NCBI RefSeq assembly: GCF_001439925.1
Contig: NZ_LMBV01000007.1
Location: 1-64,000 of the forward strand
Length of the DNA: 64,000 nt
Origin: Peribacillus muralis
Lineage (GTDB): Bacteria > Bacillota > Bacilli > Bacillales > DSM-1321
Direction: 5' to 3'
Shown piece after piece: positions 25,371 to 33,088 of the stretch; position 1 is the first letter of the stretch, and every line of letters starts with the position of its first letter. The position numbers were made by a program, and so were the translations under genes. The notes below the pieces were generated by a model. That model worked only from the letters and a program-made list of their open reading frames with translations, was not told the DNA's origin and searched no databases.

Positions 25371-25399
25371 TTGTAAACGTACAATAGACAAAATATTAC
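25371..25399 (+). promoter_or_regulatory. Probable promoter of the first leader RNA
   Basis: -35 TTGTAA (25371-25376), 17-bp spacer, -10 TATTAC (25394-25399). Start of transcription would fall about 15 bases before the conserved leader begins. A near-cre sequence (TTGTAAACGTACAAT, one mismatch) overlaps. Confidence 0.5.
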
Positions 25400-25420
25400 A
25401 TGTTTAAATGCAGGAAAGAA

Positions 25421-25598
25421 ATCATGGGGGGCAGAACGCAAAGGAGCTATGAAGCTTAATGGGCGTTAAGTAGACCAATGGGTACTTTTTCCTTCAATTT
25501 GAATGACAAGGTTACATGCATCAACTCTTTTTATTGTTTAGGGAGTAGAGTGCACTTGTGTTCAACATTGGGGAAAGAGAGCCATTGGTCTTTTTTTA
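25421..25598 (+). ncRNA. Conserved leader RNA with terminator, copy A (before the KdpD-like gene)
   Basis: Shares ATCATGG, CAGAACGCAAAG and GGGCGTTAAGTAGACCAATG with 29741-29928 and 32250-32453. AACGC (25435-25439) pairs with GCGTT (25463-25467); AGCT/AGCT pair inside. AGACCAATG (from 25472) is complementary to CATTGGTCT (25583-25591), which is followed by seven T residues: a terminator whose 5' strand is part of the conserved core. A middle hairpin (ACTCT/AGAGT) differs in sequence from the other copies but lies in the same place. No c-di-AMP riboswitch precedes this copy. The class is not recognised; the ligand is unknown. Confidence 0.7.
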
Positions 25599-25615
25599 GG
25601 CTCTTTTCTTAAAGC

Positions 25616-25770
25616 TTGCCGTTTTAAAACATTGCGAGACTCCTGCCGAAGCAGCGGGACAGGTGAAACCCCACAGGCTTTCCGCCTTGAAGGATCACCG
25701 CCGCCCTCTGAATAGCTGAGCATTGGAGGGGAAATCAACACATAGTTGGTGAATAGCAACAACGTATGCC
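25616..25770. repeat. Dispersed Bacillaceae repeat, reverse orientation
   Basis: GCGAGACTCCTGC...GCGGGACAGGTGAAACCCC is the reverse complement of the block at 17543-17610 with changes. Its 3' part matches 361-480. It sits between leader RNA copy A and the KdpD-like gene, so the leader transcript has to pass through it. Confidence 0.75.
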
Positions 25771-26039
25771 AAAAGCTTAATGGTCGTAATGAGTAGGTGG
25801 TTATTGTCTAAGTTAGTCAGGGCAAATAATTAGTATAAGAAAAAGGGGATTAAAAGATAAAATGCGAAATCATTAACAGGATGCTTACTGCCTGCTTCTT
25901 TATCGGTTTAGAAAGGGAAGCATAATAGCCTAGCCGGATTAAGTGCAAAAATATTTATAACGACTTGTCTTTTTGTTTTATTGGAGGAGGGTAGTAAGCT
26001 CTCCTTTTCACATAGTTTTAAAGAGAAGGGGCGAAAAGA
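25771..26039. other. Leader region before the KdpD-like gene
   Basis: About 270 bases without a gene. AAGGGG before the ATG at 26040 is the ribosome binding site. No second terminator was seen. Confidence 0.4.
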
Positions 26040-28397
26040 ATGGGAGAGAAGTTTCGGCGAAAATCACCAGAAGAATTTTTACGATCACTTTATAAAGTTC
26101 ACCGTGGACGTTTAAAAATCGTTCTCGGTGCTGTGTCTGGCTCTGGGAAGACTTATCATATGCTATTGGAAGGAAATGCATTAAAGAAGAAATCGATTGA
26201 TGTTGTGGTAGGCACAGTGCGTGCCTCCGATCGTCCCAAAACCATTGAACAAATAGGCACGTTAGAAAGAATTTTACCCATTGAGTGGATGGAGAATGGG
26301 TTACTTAAACAAGATTTGGATATTGACGCCATTATTGAACGGAATGCTGAAGTCGTTCTTGTGGATGCTCTGGCACATCGCAACCGGCCAGAGGCTCCAA
26401 ATAAGACTAGATTGGAAGATGTGCTAACGTTAATGAGCTACAACATTAGCGTTATAACAACCATTAACATCTATGAATTGGAGGGTGTCAAAGAGGTTGC
26501 TGAAAGACTTTTGGGAGTGCAGGTACAAGTTGATCATTGCGTTCCCGATAATACGCTGGCAATGGCAGATGAGGTGAAGCTTTTGGATGTTACTCCTGAA
26601 CAAATTCTTAATCGCCTTCAAGAAGATCCCACTAAACATGAATATGATGCAAATAGAAAGAGTCAAAAATTATTCAGAAGAGATAATTTGGCAGTATTAC
26701 GGGAGCTTTCCCTTCGTTTTTTAGCGGGAGAGGTTAACGATGAATTAGATGATTATCGTGAACAGCAGGGACTGATAGGGCCATCAGGTGCTTCAGAACG
26801 GGTCCTTGTTTCCGTCCAATACCATTGGAATGGATCGATTCTCATACGGCGGGGACAACAAATTGCCAAACGTCTCGGCGGGGAGTTATATGTAGTTTGT
26901 CTTTACTCCCCCATTAAAAAATTATCAAAGGAAGAAGAAACGTTCAGAAGATCCATTAAGAAGCTAGTACATAAAATAGGTGGGAAATTTGAAGAACGTC
27001 CTCTTGCAGGAGAAGATGTTGCCGAAGAAATTGTAAATTATGCCACCGAGAATAATGTAACAAGAATCGTAATCGGCCAATCGAAGCGAAGCCGTTGGGA
27101 GGAAATCATTCACGGATCGATCATCAATAGGATCCTGCGAAAAACCCGGAATATAGATGTTTTTATTGTCGCTGACAGAACTGAAAAAAATGGGGAAAGG
27201 GTTATCCCGGCAAAGTGGAAGGAAGAAAATAATCTGAATCCATACCGCCGGCTTTCAAATGAAGAGGTAGTTGAACATATTGATAGAATCCGGCAGGGAC
27301 AATTAAAGGTATATATCGGTGCTGCACCTGGTGTTGGCAAGACTTATACGATGCTGCGTGAGGCAAACGAACTAAAAAGTAAAGGGATAGATATAATAAT
27401 CGGGTTGCTTGAAACGCATGGAAGAGTGGATACGTTTGAACAAATCGGTAGATTGGATTTAATTCCGAGGCAAAAAATACAATATAAAAATGTCGTATTG
27501 GAAGAAATGGATACAGACGCCATTATTAAACGAAATCCAGAGGTTGTTCTTGTTGATGAATTGGCTCATACAAACGTCCCGGGAAGTATATGTAAAAAAC
27601 GATACGAGGATGTCGAAAAAATTCTGAAAGCGGGCATTTCAGTTATATCCACTATGAACATTCAACATCTTGAAAGCTTAAATGATAGTGTCGAACAAAT
27701 TACGGGCGTCCGTGTCCGCGAAACCGTACCAGATCATGTCCTGCGTATGGCAGAGGAGATTGAACTTATTGATCTTTCACCAAATAGCCTGCAGCAACGA
27801 ATGCTGGAGGGGAATATTTATGCCAAGGATAAGATTGATCAAGCTCTTAACAATTTTTTTAAAACGGGCAATTTAATTGCTCTGCGCGAATTGGCTTTGC
27901 GCGAGGTAGCTGATGATGTGGATGAAAGGCTTGAGTCATGGGAAAGGAAGCGGACTTTAAGGGGACCTTGGCGAAAACAGGAGGTTATCTTTGTTTGTGT
28001 TAATTTGCGTCCTGATAGTGAACGTCTAATCCGGCGCGGGTTTCGTATCGCTTATCGGTTAAAAGCTCAATGGTATGTCGTTTACGTTCAAGACCATACA
28101 CCTCTATCTGAGGAGGACAAAAAAACGATAGAAAAACTCCGTTTATTGACGGAACGCCTCGGGGGACATTTCGAAATGTATGAAACCCACCATAGACGAA
28201 AAGTAGTTGGGGCGGTTGTTCAACAATTACATGAAAAAAACGCAACTCAGGTGATTATCGGACAATCTGCCCGTAAAAGGCTCGAAGAAATTCTTAAAGG
28301 ATCTGTTGTACAAAAATTACTTCGTGCGGTTCGTCATTTGGATGTATTGGTGGTTGCCGATCATAAACCGGAAATGATGGAAGATACTAAAGAATGA
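26040..28397 (+). CDS. Duplicated KdpD-type sensor protein without histidine kinase
   Basis: 785 residues: two complete KdpD N-terminal modules in tandem. Module 1: KdpD domain about 20-230 with Walker A GAVSGSGKT (30-38), then a universal-stress-type domain about 250-380. Module 2: KdpD domain about 415-630 with Walker A GAAPGVGKT (427-435) and canonical VVLVDELAHTNVPGS, then a second USP domain about 645-775. Module 1 has drifted (VVLVDALAHRNRPEA). No transmembrane helices and no kinase domain follow, and no kdpE is in the window. In KdpD the USP domain can bind c-di-AMP (known in Staphylococcus). A role as a soluble potassium or c-di-AMP responsive partner of KdpFABC is inference. Confidence 0.85.
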   Translation: MGEKFRRKSPEEFLRSLYKVHRGRLKIVLGAVSGSGKTYHMLLEGNALKKKSIDVVVGTVRASDRPKTIEQIGTLERILPIEWMENGLLKQDLDIDAIIERNAEVVLVDALAHRNRPEAPNKTRLEDVLTLMSYNISVITTINIYELEGVKEVAERLLGVQVQVDHCVPDNTLAMADEVKLLDVTPEQILNRLQEDPTKHEYDANRKSQKLFRRDNLAVLRELSLRFLAGEVNDELDDYREQQGLIGPSGASERVLVSVQYHWNGSILIRRGQQIAKRLGGELYVVCLYSPIKKLSKEEETFRRSIKKLVHKIGGKFEERPLAGEDVAEEIVNYATENNVTRIVIGQSKRSRWEEIIHGSIINRILRKTRNIDVFIVADRTEKNGERVIPAKWKEENNLNPYRRLSNEEVVEHIDRIRQGQLKVYIGAAPGVGKTYTMLREANELKSKGIDIIIGLLETHGRVDTFEQIGRLDLIPRQKIQYKNVVLEEMDTDAIIKRNPEVVLVDELAHTNVPGSICKKRYEDVEKILKAGISVISTMNIQHLESLNDSVEQITGVRVRETVPDHVLRMAEEIELIDLSPNSLQQRMLEGNIYAKDKIDQALNNFFKTGNLIALRELALREVADDVDERLESWERKRTLRGPWRKQEVIFVCVNLRPDSERLIRRGFRIAYRLKAQWYVVYVQDHTPLSEEDKKTIEKLRLLTERLGGHFEMYETHHRRKVVGAVVQQLHEKNATQVIIGQSARKRLEEILKGSVVQKLLRAVRHLDVLVVADHKPEMMEDTKE

Positions 28398-28943
28398 CTA
28401 TAAAACCGATCGGATTATAACAATGGAGAATCCTTCTCAAATCTGAACCGATAATGCATGGCTACTTCGTGATGAGAAGCTAAATAAAAATCAGGTTTAT
28501 TTATGGACAAAAGCCACTAATGGATGAACCGTTGCACCTTCGGAGATGATAGATTGTAAGAGTTACATGCTTCAAATTCCGGACAGATTAAAGATGTAAA
28601 AGCTCGACGCTATGTTTCACGAAAAAGCCCTTCTCCTAATTTTCGAATGAAAGAGCTTGCGAAAAAAGATCTTCTCGCAAGCTTTATGCACAAGTAAAGA
28701 TTATGTGCATAAACAGACAAAGATCAACGCTTTCAAGGTAGGCAGCGACATGGGGAGGTAAGACTTGTCTTTCCTAAAAAGATGGCTTAACCCCCATAAA
28801 GAATTGAATTTGTTAAAATCTCAATTAATTTGTCGAAAAGTGAAAAACATCTACTAAATCATCTAGTTGGAATTGACTGTTTTTCGTGCGTTTAGTTTTG
28901 GGTACTTTGATTTTTTTCCTCGTTCGGACAAATAAACTCTATT
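28398..28943. other. Intergenic with one strong hairpin
   Basis: About 545 bases. AGCTTGCGA (28654-28662) and TCGCAAGCT (28675-28683) form a perfect 9-bp stem that may end transcription between the two convergent genes, although the T run is poor. Otherwise nothing was recognised. Confidence 0.45.
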
Positions 28944-29312
28944 TTACGATTCCAAAAATTTCTCTAAATTTCTATCAACGATAAACACTTCCAGTCGTTC
29001 CTCCATTTTCGTGCTGATATCACTATGACTGGAAAGTACATTGCAGTTTGTCAGTCGTTGCACAATTTCCTCAAAATCCTCACTGTACATTTCCCTTAGC
29101 ACTTGCCTCATTTCTTTGACAAGCTTGCGCCCCGTTTCTTGGGAAACAAGGTGTTTTTCTTCTACAGTCAGAACTCCCTTAAAACGGGTAATGACCATAT
29201 CCTGAACAATGTATGTTTTCGCCTCTCGAGGGCCCCGGCCCATTAGTTCTCGCTGAAATGTTATAAGTGCTGCACTTATTTCAGCTTCTAATTTCTTTTT
29301 TGGATTTACCAT
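28944..29312 (-). CDS. DUF2294 domain protein
   Basis: 122 residues. The pattern KKLEAEISAALITFQRELMGRGPREAKTYIVQDMVITRFKGVLTVEEKHL is that of DUF2294, widespread in Bacilli and of unknown function. The ATG at 29312 follows AAGGAGG; a longer frame from 29378 lacks a binding site. It lies inside the potassium island, opposite to the neighbouring genes. No link to potassium is shown. Confidence 0.8.
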   Translation of the reverse strand: MVNPKKKLEAEISAALITFQRELMGRGPREAKTYIVQDMVITRFKGVLTVEEKHLVSQETGRKLVKEMRQVLREMYSEDFEEIVQRLTNCNVLSSHSDISTKMEERLEVFIVDRNLEKFLES

Positions 29313-29508
29313 ATTGCCTCCTTGATTTTCTCCAAATTTATGCAACTTATCATAATGTCCGAGCTTAGTTCTTGTCAATCCTATCTGAAAAAAATATTAA
29401 TAGCTTGAAATAATAAGTATTTTGAAGCAATATAGTGATTTAGTAGATGAAATAATTGGAAATGAATGAATATGGGTGATTTTGAGCTTATTTAAGATTC
29501 ACTAGGGG

Positions 29509-29538
29509 TTTACAAGTCAATATGGATAAGTGTAGAAT
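29509..29538 (+). promoter_or_regulatory. Probable promoter of the first tandem leader
   Basis: -35 TTTACA (29509-29514), 18-bp spacer, -10 TAGAAT (29533-29538), 45 bases before the riboswitch core. Confidence 0.5.
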
Positions 29539-29579
29539 GAGTCCCAGAAAATACAAATTAATTTCGGTCAAAACTCACA

Positions 29580-29720
29580 CAGTTGAGATGGAGTAACCAT
29601 TATTTTGGGGTTAATTCTGCATATGCAGAGAGGATGAGAGACTCTATCCCCATCCTACCCTAGGGCTGTTATGTTGCTTTTATGTAGCAAAATAGCCTGC
29701 TACTAAAATAGGTTTTTTAT
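29580..29720 (+). promoter_or_regulatory. ydaO-type c-di-AMP riboswitch, degenerate copy
   Basis: The core blocks TTTTGGGGTTAATTCTGCAT and GCAGAGAGGATGAGAGACTC plus CATCCTACCC equal the intact riboswitch at 32010-32175. The 5' block GAACGGAGGAACCA is changed to GAGATGGAGTAACCA, and the 3' block GTCAGCTAACTTCGTCGGC is replaced by unrelated sequence. A TTGCT/AGCAA hairpin and a T-rich stem (AGCCT/AGGTT then T6) follow. Ligand binding is therefore doubtful: a decayed or re-purposed riboswitch directly in front of leader RNA copy B. Confidence 0.75.
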
Positions 29721-29740
29721 TATGCCTATAAACTGAATAA

Positions 29741-29928
29741 ATCATGGAAGACAGAACGCAAAGAGAGTGTAAAGCTTGCTGGGCGTTAAGTAGACCAATG
29801 AGTGCTTTTCTCTACCTGTTGCTATTGTAAAACATCCAAAGTTCCGATGTGTGAATCAACACACGGACAGGACGGGTTACTGTGCGACATACAAGGGGGA
29901 AAGTAAGCATTGGTCTATTTCTGTTTGT
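29741..29928 (+). ncRNA. Conserved leader RNA with terminator, copy B (before the 131-aa protein)
   Basis: Same conserved blocks as copies A and C: ATCATGGAAGACAGAACGC, then GGGCGTTAAGTAGACCAATG. AACGC/GCGTT stem; TAGACCAATG (29791-29800) is complementary to CATTGGTCTA (29909-29918), followed by a T-rich run. The middle hairpin is GTGTG/CACAC here, different in sequence from the other copies but in the same place. The stretch before the terminator's 3' strand (ACATACAAGGGGGAAAGTAA) is also conserved. Confidence 0.75.
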
Positions 29929-29974
29929 TTTCAACAAGTAACCTATGTAAGCGAAAAGCGTGGTGGGGTGATTT

Positions 29975-30370
29975 ATGGAAACGGTATTGCTTGTTGGAAA
30001 AGGAAAACTATTCAAAGCTGTTGAGGGTAGCCTGTATGCAAGCCACACGGATACAAGTAACGTCCAAATTTTGGACTATGAAGAAGAGTGGTGTAAACCT
30101 CTAAGTAACCTGGGAGAATGCTATGAATTAATCGGTAATAAAATAGCGAACTATAAGATTGTATATCTTTTCCCTGATTCTCCATCAGATGGAATTAGCC
30201 TTATGGAAATATTTTCAATGTTCAAACCGTTTAGGCTGTTTGTTGTCACTCTTGATCAGCAATATTCTAGTTTGTATAAAAAATTGGGAGCCGATCTTGT
30301 CATCTTTAGTAAAGCGGATTGTTACAGCTATAATTGGCTTTTAACAAGTGATGAAGTCTTTTCAATGTGA
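29975..30370 (+). CDS. Small RCK-N-like protein, paralogue 1
   Basis: 131 residues, soluble. It begins with a beta strand and glycine motif (VLLVGKGKLFKAV) and near its end has KPFRLFVVTLDQQYSSLYKKLGADLVIFSK. The last part resembles the end of TrkA/KtrA RCK-N domains, where a strand is followed by LGADxVI. The full Rossmann GxGxxG pattern is not kept, so nucleotide binding is uncertain. About half of its residues equal those of the protein at 32538, which is the first gene of the kdp transcript. A regulatory role in potassium uptake is inference. Expressed behind tandem leader RNAs. Confidence 0.7.
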   Translation: METVLLVGKGKLFKAVEGSLYASHTDTSNVQILDYEEEWCKPLSNLGECYELIGNKIANYKIVYLFPDSPSDGISLMEIFSMFKPFRLFVVTLDQQYSSLYKKLGADLVIFSKADCYSYNWLLTSDEVFSM

Positions 30371-30452
30371 ATAGGGGATATCGAAACTTCAGTATCGCAT
30401 TCGATCGGTTAAGGGTCAGCCCTAGAAATAATAGTTGGAGGGGAAGATGGAT

Positions 30453-31673
30453 ATGTCACTTATTGTGCAAAAATTTGGCGGTACTTCAGTTGGCAGCGTT
30501 GAAAGAATTTCGCACGTAGCCGAACGGATAATCGAGGCTAAGAACGAGGGAAAGGATGTCGTTGTCGTGGTTTCGGCAATGGGAAATTCGACCGATTCAT
30601 TAGTTGACATGGCCAAGCAATTGTCACAGCACCCACCTGATAGAGAATTGGATATGCTGTTGGCCTCCGGTGAGCAGATTTCCATGTCCTTACTTGCTAT
30701 GGCTTTGGTTAGCAAAGGCTACCCTGCCGTTTCTTTAACGGGATGGCAAGCTGGAATCATGACTGAATCCGTTCACACTAAAGCGAGAATCGTCCGAATT
30801 GACACCGATAGAATAGTAAATCTCGTTAATAAAGGGATCATTGTCATTGTCGCAGGGTTTCAGGGAATTACGGAAGACGGGGAAGTGACTACCCTTGGCC
30901 GGGGTGGTTCGGATACGACATCGGTTGCACTGGCTGCCAGCATGAAGGCTGATATGTGCGAAATATATACAGATGTTTCCGGAGTCTATTCGGCCGATCC
31001 GCGTGTTGTTCCAACGGTTAGGAAATTAGTTAGGATATCTTTTGATGAAATGTTGGAACTGGCGACATTAGGAGCAGCGGTCCTGCATTCCCGTGCGGTG
31101 GAGTGTGCGAAAAAAAATAATGTCCGGTTGATGGTAAGATCTAGTTTCACTAATGAAGCGGGAACGATTATTGAGGGGGATGTGGATATGGAAGAAAAGG
31201 TAGTATGCGGGGTGACTCATAAAAATAATATTGTGAAAATTACAATAAAACGATTTGACGCATTAGCATCTTTATTCTCGATCCTGGTAAAATCTCATAT
31301 TGACGTTGATATGATCACCCAATGTTCAAATGAATCGTTAACTGACGTTTCCTTTACTATTTCGATAGCTGATTTGGGATGCACACTGGACTTACTCAAG
31401 GCCAATAAGACAAGACTAGCGTTTGAGGAAATCGTTACGGAAGTAGGATTAGCTAAGGTTTCCATCGTTGGAGCTGGGCTGGTTTCAAATCCAGAGGCGG
31501 CAGCGAAGGTGTTTACAGCCTTGGCTGCAGAGTATATTGCAATCAAAATGGTCAGCAATTCGGAAATGAAGGTTTCCTGCATTATTCCGGAAAGCATTAC
31601 AGAGAGGGCAGTCCGGACTCTTCACAGTGTTTTTGGTTTTGATGTCCAGCAAATGGCTGGTGCTGTGCATTAG
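30453..31673 (+). CDS. lysC: Aspartokinase, LysC type
   Basis: 406 residues. N-terminal amino-acid kinase domain with VQKFGGTSVGS, GFQGITEDGEVTTLGRGGSDTTSVALAA and YTDVSGVYSADPR; two C-terminal ACT domains bind the feedback effector. It phosphorylates aspartate, first step to lysine, threonine, methionine and diaminopimelate. The ATG at 30453 is chosen: GGAGGGG stands nine bases before it, whereas an in-frame ATG at 30447 is too close. No lysine riboswitch precedes it, unlike B. subtilis lysC. It lies 82 bases behind the RCK-like gene, so it probably answers to the potassium/c-di-AMP leader. Confidence 0.92.
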   Translation: MSLIVQKFGGTSVGSVERISHVAERIIEAKNEGKDVVVVVSAMGNSTDSLVDMAKQLSQHPPDRELDMLLASGEQISMSLLAMALVSKGYPAVSLTGWQAGIMTESVHTKARIVRIDTDRIVNLVNKGIIVIVAGFQGITEDGEVTTLGRGGSDTTSVALAASMKADMCEIYTDVSGVYSADPRVVPTVRKLVRISFDEMLELATLGAAVLHSRAVECAKKNNVRLMVRSSFTNEAGTIIEGDVDMEEKVVCGVTHKNNIVKITIKRFDALASLFSILVKSHIDVDMITQCSNESLTDVSFTISIADLGCTLDLLKANKTRLAFEEIVTEVGLAKVSIVGAGLVSNPEAAAKVFTALAAEYIAIKMVSNSEMKVSCIIPESITERAVRTLHSVFGFDVQQMAGAVH

Positions 31674-31720
31674 TCGAAAACAAAACAAATCAAGCCTACA
31701 ACCGAACTGAATCTAGAACG

Positions 31721-31747
31721 AACCCTCAGTTACAGAGGGTTTTCTTT
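31721..31747 (+). terminator. Terminator of the aspartokinase gene
   Basis: AACCCTC and GAGGGTT pair around a seven-base loop, followed by TTTCTTT. Confidence 0.75.
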
Positions 31748-32009
31748 GCGTTTCGTTGCAGTGAATCAAGGTGGAAAGTCAGCTGGACTACCAAACCATG
31801 GAAACGTGAAATTGAAAAATGGTAGGATATAGCCAATAATGCAAACGGAAAAAGTTACAAAAAAAGAGATATCATAAGGAAACAATAGGAATGAGGAGAA
31901 TATATTAAAAAAAGTATCTAAAACGAACTTATTCAACGGAAAATGCCAATTTACAAGGAGTAGTCCACCGGCATAAAATAACATCATATTCAACACCAAC
32001 AATTGAAAT
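31748..32009. other. Intergenic before the kdp leader
   Basis: About 260 bases. A hydrophobic frame on the minus strand (32002-31766) has no binding site. The kdp promoter should lie here but I cannot place it with confidence. Confidence 0.35.
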
Positions 32010-32175
32010 TCGGCTTAGTCCTGAGTAATCAGGAACGGAGGAACCAATTTTTTGGGGTTAATTCTGCATCTGCAGAAAGGATGAGAGACTCTTTCGCCAT
32101 CCTACCCGTCAGCTAACTTCGTCGGCTAAAGCGAAGGAGGTCATGAGACCGCCTTGATCAAGGGGCTTTTTTGTT
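32010..32175 (+). promoter_or_regulatory. ydaO-type c-di-AMP riboswitch before the kdp operon
   Basis: All conserved blocks of the ydaO/yuaA class are present: GAACGGAGGAACCA, TTTTTTGGGGTTAATTCTGC, GGATGAGAGACTC, CATCCTACCCGTCAGCTAAC and TTCGTCGGC...GAAGGAGG. A terminator follows (GCCTTGATCAAGGGGC then TTTTTT, 32151-32172). Known biology: high potassium raises c-di-AMP, which binds this RNA and stops transcription of potassium uptake genes. It precedes leader RNA copy C on the same transcript. Confidence 0.93.
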
Positions 32176-32249
32176 GTGTAAAAACGGCAAAAGGCAACTT
32201 GAATGACAAAGTAGGTCTTTTTAATTTGCCTATTTTCATATGAAAAAGG

Positions 32250-32453
32250 ATCATGGAAGACAGAACGCAAAGAAAGCACATGCTGACTGGGCGTTAAGTA
32301 GACCAATGGGTACTTTTTCTCCAATTTTTATATGTTTGTTTTGCAATGCATCCAATAACCGTTGTGTGAATCAATTTGATTAGCACTCGGTTATGGATAG
32401 CTACTGCATGGCTGCATACATGGGGAAGAAGTAAGCATTGGTCTATTTTTTTT
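32250..32453 (+). ncRNA. Conserved leader RNA with terminator, copy C (kdp operon)
   Basis: Contains ATCATGGAAGACAGAACGC and GGGCGTTAAGTAGACCAATG as in copies A and B. AACGC/GCGTT stem with inner AGCA/TGCT (copy A has AGCT/AGCT in that place, a covariation). TAGACCAATG (32299-32308) is complementary to CATTGGTCTA (32436-32445), followed by T8. The middle hairpin is ATAACCG/CGGTTAT. It lies between the c-di-AMP riboswitch and the first kdp-linked gene, so transcription must pass two terminators. Confidence 0.78.
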
Positions 32454-32537
32454 ATGTTTCCAACAGGCAGGCTTCTCTTTCCCAGCAAGTATGCAAAATG
32501 AAAAAGAATACGAAAAAGCACGTATGAGGTGGAGTGT

Positions 32538-32918
32538 ATGGGAAAAGTACTGCTTGTTGGAAAAGGAAAATTATATAAATCCGTAAAGGACAGTATCCGG
32601 GCGATCCATACGGATATAAGGAACGTAGAAACTGTGGACTATGATGAAGAATGGTTTAAGCCAACAAGAAACCAAAATGTTTTTTATGAAAAGATTCGTG
32701 ATCCGCGCCAGTATAACAGTGTTTATCTATTCCCTCATTCTCTGTTGGATGGAATGAAACTTGTTAAATTATTTTCACAGTTCAAACCGTTTAGATTGTT
32801 TGTTGTTACATGTAATCACCAAAATTCCAATCTATATAAAAAAATGGGAGCGGATTTTGTCATCTTCAGTAAACCAGATGGATACAGCTATAACTGGCTG
32901 CTAACAAGCGAATCCTAG
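32538..32918 (+). CDS. Small RCK-N-like protein, paralogue 2, first gene of the kdp transcript
   Basis: 126 residues from ATG at 32538 (GAGGTGG upstream; a GTG at 32529 is less likely). MGKVLLVGKGKLYKSV at the start and KPFRLFVVTCNHQNSNLYKKMGADFVIFSK near the end match the protein at 29975 closely. The GADFVI ending resembles the RCK-N domain of KtrA/TrkA. No membrane segment. It lies 66 bases before the small membrane peptide and kdpFABC. Potassium-linked regulation or complex formation with Kdp is inference from place and resemblance. Confidence 0.72.
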   Translation: MGKVLLVGKGKLYKSVKDSIRAIHTDIRNVETVDYDEEWFKPTRNQNVFYEKIRDPRQYNSVYLFPHSLLDGMKLVKLFSQFKPFRLFVVTCNHQNSNLYKKMGADFVIFSKPDGYSYNWLLTSES

Positions 32919-32984
32919 TACACCTTAAGGGGGTGAGTGCTGTTACTTAATTAAGATAGTAGAAGGTTGGAAGGAGAGTTGTTA

Positions 32985-33083
32985 ATGGATCTTTTATCGA
33001 TTTCGCTTACAGTTTTTTCATTCTTGTTATTTTTTGGATTTATCCATTTTTGTTCTAAGGTTATCGAAGAAAAAGGAGAGTAG
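32985..33083 (+). CDS. Small membrane peptide upstream of kdpF
   Basis: 32 residues: one membrane helix (LLSISLTVFSFLLFFGFIHFC) and a short charged tail (KVIEEKGE). Preceded by AAGGAGAG. Its stop is five bases before the kdpF start, and its last codons contain the kdpF ribosome binding site, so the two are translationally coupled. Similar one-helix peptides ending in a Cys-containing helix occur before kdpF in many Gram-positive bacteria (from memory). The function is unknown; a Kdp accessory subunit is plausible. Confidence 0.75.
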   Translation: MDLLSISLTVFSFLLFFGFIHFCSKVIEEKGE

Positions 33084-33088
33084 AAACA

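Noticed and set aside
25562-25762. 66-residue minus-strand frame
   Set aside because: It lies over the dispersed repeat and the terminator of leader RNA copy A.
30371-30452. Lysine riboswitch before the aspartokinase
   Set aside because: The gap is only 82 bases and contains none of the conserved L-box blocks.
31766-32002. 78-residue hydrophobic minus-strand frame upstream of the kdp leader
   Set aside because: Membrane-like composition, but no rib binding site or family; AT-rich DNA readily gives such frames. Kept out of the gene list, low chance of being real.
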